From Wocania ichthyoenteri Th78 (GTDB lineage: Bacteria; Bacteroidota; Bacteroidia; Flavobacteriales; Flavobacteriaceae): 64,000 bases of DNA. The position numbers and the translations under genes were made by a program. The notes under the pieces were generated by a model. The model was not told the origin of the DNA. It did no database searches and saw only the letters and a list, made by a program, of their open reading frames with translations. Shown piece after piece: positions 27,205 to 35,452 of the stretch (its first letter is position 1; each line of letters begins with the position of its first letter). The stretch lies in the NCBI RefSeq assembly GCF_000789235.1, contig NZ_KN525716.1, positions 1,527,674 to 1,591,673 of the forward strand. Direction: 5' to 3'.

Positions 27205-27285
27205 AATCAATAATTTTAAGTAAAACAATATCCAATAGCCTAAGTTAAGAATTTAATCAATATCTTTTTAAATTAAATTTCAACT

Positions 27286-27759
27286 ATGACAAATAAAAAG
27301 ATTAAGATTTTAAATGAATTATTATCTGAAATAGAAAAAAACATTCTTTTTAAAGATAAAAAAAGTGATTTGATTTCTACATCCAATATTGGCTGGCAAC
27401 TGGATCATAGCTTAAAAGTTTTTAATGCTGTTTGCGAATGGACTATAAAATCTAATCCAAAAGAATATGAGCGAAAATTTAATTTTTGGCGTGCAGTTTT
27501 ACTTCCGATAGGTTATATCCCAAGAGGAAAAGTTAAAGCTCCAAAAATGGTACAGCCACCAAATATTATTTTAGATGAAGATTTACACGCTCAAATACAA
27601 ACTGCAAAAAACCATATTGACGCTTTAGAAGTTTTACCTAAAACGGCTTATTTCAAGCATTTTATTTTTGGAAAATTATCTAAAAAGCAAACGTTACGAT
27701 TTTTAGAGATGCATACTAAGCATCATTTAAAAATAGTAAGCGATATATTAAAGGCATAA
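27286..27759 (+). CDS. DUF1569 (DinB-like fold) protein
   Basis: The 157-residue protein has GWQLDHSLKVFNAVCEW near residues 36-52 and FGKLSKKQTLRFLEMHTKHHLKIV near 128-151. These His-containing helices match DUF1569, which has the four-helix DinB/YfiT fold and may bind a metal through the His residues. The substrate is unknown. The gene is followed by a hairpin shared with the convergent rpmA. Confidence 0.75.
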   Translation: MTNKKIKILNELLSEIEKNILFKDKKSDLISTSNIGWQLDHSLKVFNAVCEWTIKSNPKEYERKFNFWRAVLLPIGYIPRGKVKAPKMVQPPNIILDEDLHAQIQTAKNHIDALEVLPKTAYFKHFIFGKLSKKQTLRFLEMHTKHHLKIVSDILKA

Positions 27760-27760
27760 A

Positions 27761-27792
27761 AAAACCTTCCTGTTGTTATCCAGAAAGGTTTT
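27761..27792 (-). terminator. Intrinsic terminator after rplU-rpmA
   Basis: AAACCTT and AAAGGTTT form the stem. On the minus strand it is followed by a run of T, so it ends the ribosomal protein operon; it may also serve the convergent DUF1569 gene. Confidence 0.7.
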
Positions 27793-27815
27793 AAATATCT
27801 AAAAGAAATCATTTC

Positions 27816-28076
27816 TTAAGCTTCAAAAGGCTCAATAGAAACGTAAGATTTGTTATCTTTTTTCTTTGTAAATTTAACAAGACCATCAACTTGTGCATGC
27901 AAAGTATGATCTTTTCCTTGGTAAACGTTTTCACCTGGGTGATGTGTATTACCACGTTGTCTTATGATAATGTTTCCTGCAATGGCAGCTTGTCCACCAA
28001 AAATCTTAACACCTAAACGTTTCGATTCTGATTCTCTACCATTCTTAGAACTACCTACTCCTTTTTTATGAGCCAT
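27816..28076 (-). CDS. rpmA: 50S ribosomal protein L27
   Basis: The 86-residue protein begins [20 protein letters not shown] and contains [11 protein letters not shown] and [13 protein letters not shown], the standard bL27 pattern. Its N-terminal tail reaches the peptidyl transferase centre. No cleavable N-terminal extension of the Firmicutes type is present. It follows rplU by 27 bases in the usual L21-L27 operon. Confidence 0.98.
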   Translation of the reverse strand: MAHKKGVGSSKNGRESESKRLGVKIFGGQAAIAGNIIIRQRGNTHHPGENVYQGKDHTLHAQVDGLVKFTKKKDNKSYVSIEPFEA

Positions 28077-28103
28077 TGTCTTAAGTTTTTATATTGTTAA
28101 TAA

Positions 28104-28640
28104 TTAGCTTAATGCAGCAATTAAATCAGCCTTTTTCATTGAAGAAATACCTTCAACTCCTTTTGCTTTTGCCATCTCTTTTAATTCAGCAACTGTTAAT
28201 TTGCTTAAATCTTGAGTTGCTTCAGCTTTTGGCGCTGCAGTTTCAACTTTTGCTTTTGGTTCTGCTTTTTTAACTTCTTTACTTGGAGCTGCTTTCTCAG
28301 CTTTAGCTGGGGCTGCCTTTTTTGCTCCTGAAGCAGCAATGCTTTCAATTACAATTTCTGTTAAAGATTGACGGTGACCATTTTTAACACGGTAACCTTT
28401 ACGTCTTTTCTTTTTGAAAACGATTACTTTATCACCTTTAAGGTGCTTTAAGACTTTAGCACTTACTTGTGCTCCGTCTATAGCTGGGGCGCCTACAGTT
28501 ATTTTGTCACCATCACCAACCAAAAGAACATTATCGAAAGAAACTTTCTTACCTTCTTCAGTTTGTAAACGGTTAACATAAACTCTTTGGTCTTTTTCAA
28601 CTTTAAATTGATGCCCTGCTATCTCTACAATTGCGTACAT
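28104..28640 (-). CDS. rplU: 50S ribosomal protein L21 with a C-terminal extension
   Basis: Residues 1-103 are bL21 (MYAIVEIAGHQFKVEKDQ at the start, KKKRRKGYRVKNGHRQ near 77-91). The protein continues to 178, against about 103 for the standard form: an Ala/Lys/Pro-rich linker (104-145), then LSKLTVAELKEMAKAKGVEG (146-165) and a final helix, which resemble the small Rho N-terminal/SAP-like helical domain that binds nucleic acid. Extended L21 proteins occur in Bacteroidota; the role of the tail is unknown. It has a clear promoter at 28681-28711. Confidence 0.97.
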   Translation of the reverse strand: MYAIVEIAGHQFKVEKDQRVYVNRLQTEEGKKVSFDNVLLVGDGDKITVGAPAIDGAQVSAKVLKHLKGDKVIVFKKKRRKGYRVKNGHRQSLTEIVIESIAASGAKKAAPAKAEKAAPSKEVKKAEPKAKVETAAPKAEATQDLSKLTVAELKEMAKAKGVEGISSMKKADLIAALS

Positions 28641-28680
28641 AGCGAATTTTTATTAATTAATTTTGTTCAAAAAATGAGTG

Positions 28681-28711
28681 CAAATATACATCTAATTAAT
28701 TAAACCACAAA
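28681..28711 (-). promoter_or_regulatory. Promoter of rplU-rpmA
   Basis: On the minus strand TTTG (28711-28708), a 19-base spacer and TATATTTG (28688-28681) match the Bacteroidota -33/-7 consensus. It abuts the 3' end of the DUF4199 gene. Confidence 0.75.
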
Positions 28712-28715
28712 CCAT

Positions 28716-29168
28716 TTATCTGTTTTGAAGAATATTTTTGCTATTTTTAAAAAGTTGCATAACTGTAAGCGTAGAAACTACAGATGTAGCAAACCCCATT
28801 ACTGCAACGACAAAAGTAATCATACCTATATCCAAATTAAATTGTCCATTAAGTTTTTCAAGTAAATTTGGCAAAAAACCAGGATTAATTTCAGTTGCAT
28901 AAAACAAGAAAAATAGAGTAAAGAATAAGGTAGCTACAAAGCCTGTTACAATACCCGTTTTAAAGCCTTCACCATAAGAAAAAAGTTCAGCATCTCTAAG
29001 CTTTTTTAACCGAACGGCTTCATATATACCAAAAACTGTAATAACAGCATTAAAAAAACTAAAAACCGGATTAGTATGTTTATTAAATAATGCTAAAATT
29101 AAAAAGTATGCAATAAGTACTGCGCTAGTAACAAGGCCAAACCGAATAGGAAGTGTTATTGTTTTCAT
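28716..29168 (-). CDS. DUF4199 membrane protein
   Basis: A 150-residue protein with four hydrophobic helices. The first part MKTITLPIRFGLVTSAVLIAYF and the segment FSYGEGFKTGIVTGF after helix two fit DUF4199, a Bacteroidota membrane family of unknown role. It precedes rplU on the same strand, but rplU has its own promoter, so the two need not be cotranscribed. Confidence 0.8.
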   Translation of the reverse strand: MKTITLPIRFGLVTSAVLIAYFLILALFNKHTNPVFSFFNAVITVFGIYEAVRLKKLRDAELFSYGEGFKTGIVTGFVATLFFTLFFLFYATEINPGFLPNLLEKLNGQFNLDIGMITFVVAVMGFATSVVSTLTVMQLFKNSKNILQNR

Positions 29169-29416
29169 CTGCTTAAATCTTTTAATTATTAAACATTAAT
29201 TAAAAAATTGAGAGCTTCTGTAAAACTTTATGCCCTCATATTAAAAATTTTATCATGTACTATATATAATTTAGGAAGTTTAAAATAGATTTATGCTAAG
29301 TTTCAACATGAAACTCACTTGTAAGGCTCTTAAATTTCGTAAAAAAAATTGATTTAAAATAATTTCTGTCAAAGTATTTTTAAATAAATCACTCATTTTA
29401 AACGCCTTAAACAAGA

Positions 29417-30295
29417 TTAACTCTTTCGCCTATGTGATAAATAAACTCCAAACAAAATAACCAAACTAGCTATTATTTGCAATAAACTTAAACTTTCACC
29501 ATCTAAAACACCCCAAAAAATGGCAACTATTGGCATTAAATAGGTTACAGAAGATGCGAAAACCGGAGTTGCTACATGCACCAACTTATTAAACAAAACT
29601 TTTGCAACAGCTGTTCCAAAAAGCGATAAAATAACCAAATAAAACAAGGCCGGCTTAAGATTTGGAGATGCCAAAACTTCAGCCTTAAAAAAACCAGAAC
29701 TAATAAGTATAACAATAGCTGGTATGATTATAACTACAAAGTTTCCAACTGCTATGGTAAGCGCATGCATATTTTGCAAGTATCTTTTTAAAACATTAAC
29801 ACTGGTAGCGTACGAAACAGTTGCCAGAATTATATAAATAGTATATAAATAATTTTGATTTGAATTAATTGAAGCACCATTTGCTATTAGCAATACAGCG
29901 CCTAATAAACCTATGAAAACACCCAATATTTGTCTTTTGGTTGATGTTATTTTAAAAACAATAAACCCAATAATAACCGTATTTAAAGGTACTAATGAAT
30001 TTAAAATAGACGCTATTGAGCTATCAATTTCGGTTTGTGCATAAGCAAAAAAGAAAACAGGAAAGAAAGTACCTAAAACACCTGTAACACTTACCCATTT
30101 CCAATCTTTAGGCTTAATGGTTTTTAACTTATTAAACCCAACTATAAAAAGAAAAAAACCTGTAAATAATATTCTTAAAGAACCTAACTGTACTGGTGTT
30201 AATCCTATTAACACTTTTTTCATGAGTATAAAAGAGCTGCCCCAAATTATTGAAAGCGCAAAAAGATACACCCATTTTAAATTGACATTGTTCAT
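29417..30295 (-). CDS. EamA-family (DMT superfamily) membrane transporter
   Basis: The 292-residue protein has ten hydrophobic segments in two repeats; IIWGSSFILMKK in the first helix and the FSLF-type glycines of the second half fit the EamA family. It is a paralogue in family only of the protein at 5653-6567, not a close copy. The substrate is unknown. The 248 bases after its upstream neighbour hold nothing I could identify. Confidence 0.85.
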   Translation of the reverse strand: MNNVNLKWVYLFALSIIWGSSFILMKKVLIGLTPVQLGSLRILFTGFFLFIVGFNKLKTIKPKDWKWVSVTGVLGTFFPVFFFAYAQTEIDSSIASILNSLVPLNTVIIGFIVFKITSTKRQILGVFIGLLGAVLLIANGASINSNQNYLYTIYIILATVSYATSVNVLKRYLQNMHALTIAVGNFVVIIIPAIVILISSGFFKAEVLASPNLKPALFYLVILSLFGTAVAKVLFNKLVHVATPVFASSVTYLMPIVAIFWGVLDGESLSLLQIIASLVILFGVYLSHRRKS

Positions 30296-30354
30296 TTAAT
30301 ATTTATAAGAATAACAAATTCCACTTTTTAACGCAAAGAAACATCAATATTTAG

Positions 30355-30362
30355 TAGTTTTG
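30355..30362 (+). promoter_or_regulatory. -7 promoter element of the HMA lipoprotein gene
   Basis: TAGTTTTG fits TAnnTTTG, about 85 bases before the start codon. No convincing -33 element. Confidence 0.4.
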
Positions 30363-30447
30363 TAACCCATAATGAGCATTTAATTATTTTAGGTTTGAAA
30401 TATTTTAAATCTCATAGATTAAATTTATTAATTTAAAACATATCTAA

Positions 30448-30948
30448 ATGAAAACATTTAAAAATATTATAGCTATTGCATTAATTACATTTATTGCTTT
30501 TAGTTGTAAAAATGAAACAAAACCTGAGGTTAAAACTATTGAAGTTGCTTCAGAAACCTCTAAAAAATTAGACCCGAATGCAACATATGCAAAAGCGGAA
30601 TTCACTATTGATGGTATGACTTGTCAAATTGGTTGCGCTGCAACTATTCAAAAGAAAATTGCTAAAATGGATGGTGTAAAATCTGCTACAGTAGATTTTG
30701 ATAGAAAACTAGCTATGGTTGAATATAACGAAGCTAAAGTTACTCCAACATCACTTGAAGAAACCGTAACTAAAGTTGCCGACATTTATAAAGTTAGCGA
30801 TATGAAAACGGTTGAAGGTTTTTCAACAAAAAAAGCATGCACTGCAGATTGCACAAAACCATGTTGCGCTAATAAAACTGATGCTGAGAAAAAAGCATGT
30901 GCTGCCGATTGTAAAAAGGCGTGTTGTGCAGAAAAAGCTGAGGCTTAA
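30448..30948 (+). CDS. Lipoprotein with heavy-metal-associated domain and Cys-rich tail
   Basis: The 166-residue protein has a lipoprotein signal with the lipid Cys at residue 20 (IAFSCKN), then a heavy-metal-associated domain (about 48-115) with the metal loop GMTCQIGC at 56-63. The cysteines are spaced C-x3-C, not the canonical C-x2-C of copper chaperones. The tail (about 128-166) holds two repeats of K-A-C-x-A-D-C followed by CC, giving eight cysteines in about 35 residues, like a metallothionein. A periplasmic copper or other soft-metal sink is a reasonable inference. No metal ATPase or regulator is adjacent. Confidence 0.88.
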   Translation: MKTFKNIIAIALITFIAFSCKNETKPEVKTIEVASETSKKLDPNATYAKAEFTIDGMTCQIGCAATIQKKIAKMDGVKSATVDFDRKLAMVEYNEAKVTPTSLEETVTKVADIYKVSDMKTVEGFSTKKACTADCTKPCCANKTDAEKKACAADCKKACCAEKAEA

Positions 30949-30971
30949 TTTTTAGAATCATATACTTATCA

Positions 30972-31005
30972 AAAAAGCTTCTCAAAATTGAGAGGCTTTT
31001 TTATT
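30972..31005 (+). terminator. Intrinsic terminator after the HMA lipoprotein gene
   Basis: AAGCTTCTCAA and TTGAGAGGCTT pair across a tiny loop and run into TTTTTTATTT. The T tract overlaps the convergent gldD stop codon. Confidence 0.8.
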
Positions 31006-31582
31006 TCCACTCCACAGTTTCCATAATATGCTTAATGTCTTTTTGCAAATAGTTTGCTGCAGGAAGAATGGAATCGTAATTGGGTTTCGCATAGAAATAT
31101 AACGATCCTGTTAAAAAATGATTAATGCTATCTGTTAAATAAAATTGAGATTGCGAAGCCGCATTACCTTCCACTTCATAAAACATACCGTAGGTTTTTT
31201 TTTCTGAGTTTTCGTAAACCGTTTCTAAAATACCATCGGCTTTTATATTGTGTTTTTGCGTAAAATTTTGTGCGTCACGCAAAAAATCTATTAAGTTTTT
31301 TTTGTTTCCTTCTACGGCTTTGTAAGTTAAAAAAATAGTACCTTTTAATGATGGGTACTCAATGTTAATTCCATAACTCTCGGTAGTTGCATTAACATCA
31401 TTCATTTTTAGTTTTGTAGCTAGTAAATTAGTTTCAAATGCAAAAGGAACACTAATATTTGATTTCACATAATTAGCTTTCGGGTAATCTAATCTTAAAT
31501 AGGCCTTTGGTTTTGGCACATAATCTTCTCTACAAGAAATAGAGAAAACAACTATAAGAAATAAACACAAAAAGTTCTTCAT
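31001..31582 (-). CDS. gldD: Gliding motility lipoprotein GldD
   Basis: The 193-residue protein has a lipoprotein signal (LIVVFSISCRED, Cys at residue 17) followed by YVPKPKAYLRLDYPKANY, the conserved start of GldD. In Flavobacterium johnsoniae GldD is needed for gliding, and the gliding machinery overlaps with type IX secretion. Its start codon shares a base with the gldE stop, as in other gliding flavobacteria. Exact biochemical role unknown. Confidence 0.93.
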   Translation of the reverse strand: MKNFLCLFLIVVFSISCREDYVPKPKAYLRLDYPKANYVKSNISVPFAFETNLLATKLKMNDVNATTESYGINIEYPSLKGTIFLTYKAVEGNKKNLIDFLRDAQNFTQKHNIKADGILETVYENSEKKTYGMFYEVEGNAASQSQFYLTDSINHFLTGSLYFYAKPNYDSILPAANYLQKDIKHIMETVEWK

Positions 31583-32886
31583 TAAGTAATTGTAAGTTTT
31601 ACAAGTTTTATCCTTTTCTTATCTAAAGCTTCTATAGTGAAAACGTAATTTTTAAAATTTATTTTACTATTTAACTTTGGGAAGCTTTTAGATATTTCTA
31701 AAACAAAACCAGCAACGGTTTCTGCTTCACCTTTATATTCTTCAAAAACAGTATCATCTTCAATTTTAATAACTTTATAAAAATCTTTTAAAGCTGTTTT
31801 ACCTTCAAATACATAATTATTTTCGTCTAGTTTTGAATACATTAAATCTTCATCATCAAACTCATCACTTATATCACCAACAATTTCTTCAATAATATCT
31901 TCTAAAGAGATTAACCCTGAAGTACCTCCATATTCATCAACAACAACTGCCAAGTGCACTTTTTTCTCTTGAAATTCTGCCATTAAATCATCTAACTTTT
32001 TATTCTCTGGCACAAAAAAGGGTTCGCGTAATAAGGTTGACCAATCAAATTGTTTTCTATCAATATATGGCAATAAATCCTTTACGTATAGAACACCTTC
32101 AATAGTATCAATATTATCCTTATAAACAGGTATTCTAGAATAGCCATTTGCAATTATTTCGGGCATAATTTCAGCATATTTTTGCTCTATATTTAGCGCG
32201 AAAATATCAATTCTTGGTCGCATAACTTGTTTAGTGTCGGTATTTCCAAAAGACACTATACCTTGCAATATTTTTTGCTCCTCTTTGGTCGTATCGTCTT
32301 CACTTGTAAGCTCTAAAGCTTGTGATAATTGGTCGACACTCAAATTCGATTTTTGCTTGCCTAATTTTTTATGAATAGCCAATGTAACACCACGCATGGG
32401 CATACTTATAGGCGTTAATAAGACATCTAAAACCCGCAGTGGGTATGCCATAAACGACACAAATTTTAGCTTATTTCTACTAGCATAGATTTTGGGTAAT
32501 ATTTCGCCAAACAATAAAATAAGAAAGGTTACTATAATAACTTCTAATGTGAATTTTAATACGGGAGATGTAATAGCATCAAACATATTACTGCCCAAAT
32601 AAGCGAATAAAATAACAATAGCTATGTTTATAAAATTATTTGACACTAATATGGTGGCCAATAATTTTTTAGGACGCTCTAAAAGTTTAGCTATAATTTG
32701 TATGCGCTTAGAATTATTCTCTAAACCCTCTTCAATATCGGTTCTTGTAAGAGAAAACAACGCCACTTCGGCACCAGAAATAAGTCCAGAGCAAATTAAC
32801 AGTAAAAACAACAATGTAAACCCACTAACAACTGAAAAATCAATTGCAATAAGTAATACTATAAAACTCGCGGGATCAGGATCCAA
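31582..32886 (-). CDS. gldE: Gliding motility-associated protein GldE, CorC/HlyC family
   Basis: The 434-residue protein has an N-terminal CNNM/DUF21 membrane domain (about 15-190, three to four helices), a CBS pair (about 205-330, with MRPRIDIFALN and VVDEYGGTSGLISLEDIIEEIVGDI) and a C-terminal CorC/HlyC transporter-associated domain (about 345-430). This is the domain order of CorC-like ion transporters and of GldE. Overlap by one base with gldD and 27 bases after ssb make a three-gene unit ssb-gldE-gldD. GldE is thought to assist or stabilise GldD, from Flavobacterium genetics. Confidence 0.93.
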   Translation of the reverse strand: MDPDPASFIVLLIAIDFSVVSGFTLLFLLLICSGLISGAEVALFSLTRTDIEEGLENNSKRIQIIAKLLERPKKLLATILVSNNFINIAIVILFAYLGSNMFDAITSPVLKFTLEVIIVTFLILLFGEILPKIYASRNKLKFVSFMAYPLRVLDVLLTPISMPMRGVTLAIHKKLGKQKSNLSVDQLSQALELTSEDDTTKEEQKILQGIVSFGNTDTKQVMRPRIDIFALNIEQKYAEIMPEIIANGYSRIPVYKDNIDTIEGVLYVKDLLPYIDRKQFDWSTLLREPFFVPENKKLDDLMAEFQEKKVHLAVVVDEYGGTSGLISLEDIIEEIVGDISDEFDDEDLMYSKLDENNYVFEGKTALKDFYKVIKIEDDTVFEEYKGEAETVAGFVLEISKSFPKLNSKINFKNYVFTIEALDKKRIKLVKLTIT

Positions 32887-32913
32887 TTACCATGGTATTA
32901 GTTAAACAATAAA

Positions 32914-33360
32914 TTAAAACGGTAGGTCATCATTTCCTTCACCATTAGACTCATTTTTTTCAGATGGTTTTGTTACAGGGTTTTGAGTAACTGGCTTATT
33001 TGCTACGTTATTTTCACTTTCTTTTTTAGTGGATAAAAAAGTGAAATCCGAACAATGAATTTCAGTCGAATATCTATCAGCACCTTTATCGTCTTGCCAT
33101 TTTCTGGTTTTCAATCTGCCTTCTATATAAACCTTATCGCCTTTGCTTAAATACTTTTCGCAAATTTCAGCCCCTTTATTTCGCACAACAATATTATGCC
33201 ATTCAGTATTTGTAATGCGCTCATTAGTTTGTTTGCTAGTATAGGTTTCGTTTGTAGCCAATGGAAAACGACCTATACAACCTCCACCTTCAAAATAATG
33301 CATTTTTACCTCATCTCCTAAATGCCCAATAAGCATTACTTTATTTAGTGTTCCAGACAT
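32914..33360 (-). CDS. ssb: Single-stranded DNA-binding protein
   Basis: The 148-residue protein has an OB-fold (1-110; MSGTLNKVMLIGHLGDEVKM, TEWHNIVVRNKGAEICEKYL, GRLKTRKWQ), a short polar linker, and the protein-binding tip GEGNDDLPF. A -7 element TAATTTTG is at 33387-33394. It is the first gene of ssb-gldE-gldD, a conserved order in this family. Confidence 0.95.
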   Translation of the reverse strand: MSGTLNKVMLIGHLGDEVKMHYFEGGGCIGRFPLATNETYTSKQTNERITNTEWHNIVVRNKGAEICEKYLSKGDKVYIEGRLKTRKWQDDKGADRYSTEIHCSDFTFLSTKKESENNVANKPVTQNPVTKPSEKNESNGEGNDDLPF

Positions 33361-33572
33361 AACCTTATCTTTTTAATTTAATGCTACAAAATTACTCTTT
33401 TGCAATTGATAAACTTAAAATTAATAAAAAAATATGATTGTTTATAATCATACCACAAAAGAATGTTTGTTTGTGTAAGTAAAAAGCTAAAAACGAACAT
33501 GCTCTTATTTTAAATTACTGTTGACTAGGTCGTGGCAATTTCAATAGAAACTCAAACACTAGTGAGACTAAT

Positions 33573-34613
33573 TTAAAAATTAAAGGCCTCTATAAAATTA
33601 CCTATAATAATAGGTACAGGAAAATCATGAACTCTTTCAATTGAAACACCTTCAGCCAAAAGACTATCTACATTTACAATCCAGAATTTAGTATATAAAT
33701 GCTGATGCGATAATTTATGAATAATAGCATCCTTATTATATAGTACTAATTCAAATGGCATACCTGTTAATAAATCATGTGATTTTATAAGTTCTTTAAA
33801 CACTTCATAGCTTTGCTCTTTGTTAGTTTCTACTAAAGGAAACTGATATAAATTTTGCCAAATGCCTTTGCCTTCTCGTTTTTCTAATAGGGTTTTTTGG
33901 TTTTTTGAAATAAATACCAAAAAATTAAAATGCTTTGTTTTTGCTTTCGCGGATTTAATTTTAACTGGTAATTCTGCTATTCTACTTTTATTAAATGCAA
34001 TGCATCCTTTGTTTAAAGGACAAGCATTACAATCTGGACTTTTAGGTTTGCATTGCACTGCGCCAAATTCCATAATGGCTTGGTTAAATTCTGCAGGATT
34101 TTTTTCATCTATTAATTCTTGAGCTAATGCTTTAAACTGCTTAGCTCCTTTTGATGAATTAATAGGCGTATCCATTCCAAAATATCGTGCCAAAACACGA
34201 TACACATTACCATCAACCACAGCAGAAACTTCATTAAAACAAATAGATGCCATAGCACTAGCCGTATAATCACCAACGCCTTTTAATTTTAATAAATCTT
34301 TATAACTGTTCGGGAAAACACCGTTTAATTCACTAGCAATATATTTCGCAGTAGCGTGTAAGTTTCTGGCACGAGAATAATACCCAAGTCCTTGCCATAA
34401 CTTTAACACATCACTTTCATTGGCATTAGCTAAATCAAAAACTGTTGGATATTTAGTAACAAACGCTTCATAATAAGGTAGCCCTTGTTTAACTTGTGTT
34501 TGTTGTAAAATAATTTCTGATAACCATATATAATAAGGAACTTTCGTTTGCCTCCAAGGCAAATCTCTCTTATTATTTGAATACCAACGTATTACTGCTT
34601 TTGTAAATCTCAT
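33573..34613 (-). CDS. mutY: A/G-specific adenine DNA glycosylase
   Basis: The 346-residue enzyme removes adenine mispaired with 8-oxoguanine. Visible features are the catalytic Glu in LSEIILQQTQV, the helix-hairpin-helix LKGVGDYTASAMASI, the catalytic Asp region AVVDGNVYRVLARYFG, and four iron-sulfur cysteines in C-x6-C-x2-C-x5-C (CKPKSPDCNACPLNKGC). The NUDIX-like C-terminal domain that reads 8-oxoG follows. It is divergent from hup. Confidence 0.96.
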   Translation of the reverse strand: MRFTKAVIRWYSNNKRDLPWRQTKVPYYIWLSEIILQQTQVKQGLPYYEAFVTKYPTVFDLANANESDVLKLWQGLGYYSRARNLHATAKYIASELNGVFPNSYKDLLKLKGVGDYTASAMASICFNEVSAVVDGNVYRVLARYFGMDTPINSSKGAKQFKALAQELIDEKNPAEFNQAIMEFGAVQCKPKSPDCNACPLNKGCIAFNKSRIAELPVKIKSAKAKTKHFNFLVFISKNQKTLLEKREGKGIWQNLYQFPLVETNKEQSYEVFKELIKSHDLLTGMPFELVLYNKDAIIHKLSHQHLYTKFWIVNVDSLLAEGVSIERVHDFPVPIIIGNFIEAFNF

Positions 34614-34675
34614 TATTTAGTTAAATAAAGCAAACAAAAATAAACGTTTATATTCTTAAATTTTAATGAATTAGG

Positions 34676-34708
34676 TTTGAAATATTGAATATTTAATTCC
34701 TATATTTG
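34676..34708 (+). promoter_or_regulatory. Promoter of the HU gene
   Basis: TTTG (34676-34679), a 21-base spacer, then TATATTTG (34701-34708) match the Bacteroidota consensus; start codon is 47 bases downstream. Confidence 0.75.
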
Positions 34709-34755
34709 CATCCCTTTTATAATCTATAATAGTAACTAAAAATAATATATTAAAA

Positions 34756-35046
34756 ATGACGAAGGCTGATTTAGTAGCAAAAATTTCTGAGAAATTAGGA
34801 ATTGAAAAAGGTGATGTTCAAGCAACTGTTGAAACATTTATGGAAGAAGTAAAAACGTCGCTAGAAAGTGGTGATAATGTTTATTTAAGAGGTTTTGGAA
34901 GCTTTATTATTAAAACTAGAGCAGAAAAAACTGGCAGAAATATTTCTAAGAATACAACTATTAAAATACCTGCTCATAATATTCCTGCATTTAAGCCTGC
35001 AAAAGTTTTTGTAGAAGGCGTTAAAACAAATGTAGACGTAAAGTAA
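34756..35046 (+). CDS. HU-family DNA-binding protein
   Basis: The 96-residue nucleoid protein starts MTKADLVAKISEKLGIEKGDV and has the beta-arm DNA-binding region GFGSFIIKTRAEKTGRN and IPAHNIPAFKPAKVF. It bends DNA non-specifically as a dimer. It is followed by a tiny basic gene and rng, the order often seen in flavobacteria. Confidence 0.95.
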   Translation: MTKADLVAKISEKLGIEKGDVQATVETFMEEVKTSLESGDNVYLRGFGSFIIKTRAEKTGRNISKNTTIKIPAHNIPAFKPAKVFVEGVKTNVDVK

Positions 35047-35089
35047 TAAAGAGCATCAAACGAATTATTAATTTAAAAAGACACTATTT

Positions 35090-35182
35090 ATGCCAAGTGG
35101 TAAAAAACGTAAAAGACATAAGGTAGCGACGCACAAACGTAAAAAACGTAGACGCGCTAACCGTCACAAAAAGAAAAAATAA
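35090..35182 (+). CDS. Tiny highly basic ribosomal-type protein
   Basis: A 30-residue product beginning MPSGKKRKRHKVATHKRK and ending RHKKKK; 20 of its 30 residues are Lys, Arg or His and there are no acidic residues. This looks like the very short ribosomal proteins of the AURKAIP1/COX24 (bS22-like) type, which flavobacterial genomes encode beside HU. The start ATG lies 43 bases after the HU stop and a terminator follows at once, so HU and this gene share a transcript. That it sits on the ribosome is an inference. Confidence 0.75.
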   Translation: MPSGKKRKRHKVATHKRKKRRRANRHKKKK

Positions 35183-35185
35183 ACC

Positions 35186-35218
35186 CAAAAAAGTAGTTAG
35201 ATTAGCTACTTTTTTCGG
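35186..35218 (+). terminator. Intrinsic terminator after the HU/basic-protein unit
   Basis: AAAAAAGTAG and CTACTTTTTT pair around TTAGATTAG and end in T residues, directly after the stop codon. The 270 bases from here to rng otherwise hold only low-complexity TTTTTAGTTATTAGTTTTTGG-type sequence (35350-35375). Confidence 0.8.
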
Positions 35219-35452
35219 TTTTAAAAACAACAAGTTCATTGAAATGAGTTCATTAATTTTTTAGCGTCAAATTTGATGTATTTTGAACTCCACGGATTAA
35301 AAATCCTGTGATAAAAAATAATGTATAATCCATCTGTATAATTTGGTTACTGGTTTTTAGTTATTAGTTTTTGGTTGTTATTCTAAAAGAATTCAACTAT
35401 TAACTTTTAATAATTAACGACTAACTAGAGTGTATGGATAAAAATTAACTAA

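Noticed and set aside
29169-29416. A small RNA or gene in the gap before the second EamA gene
   Set aside because: Only AT-rich sequence was seen, with no promoter, stable hairpin or coding frame.
35341-35400. A mobile element from the repeated TTTTTAGTTATTAGTTTTTGG-like stretch
   Set aside because: It looks like low-complexity sequence; it resembles the sdh cassette flanks only vaguely and has no paired partner nearby.
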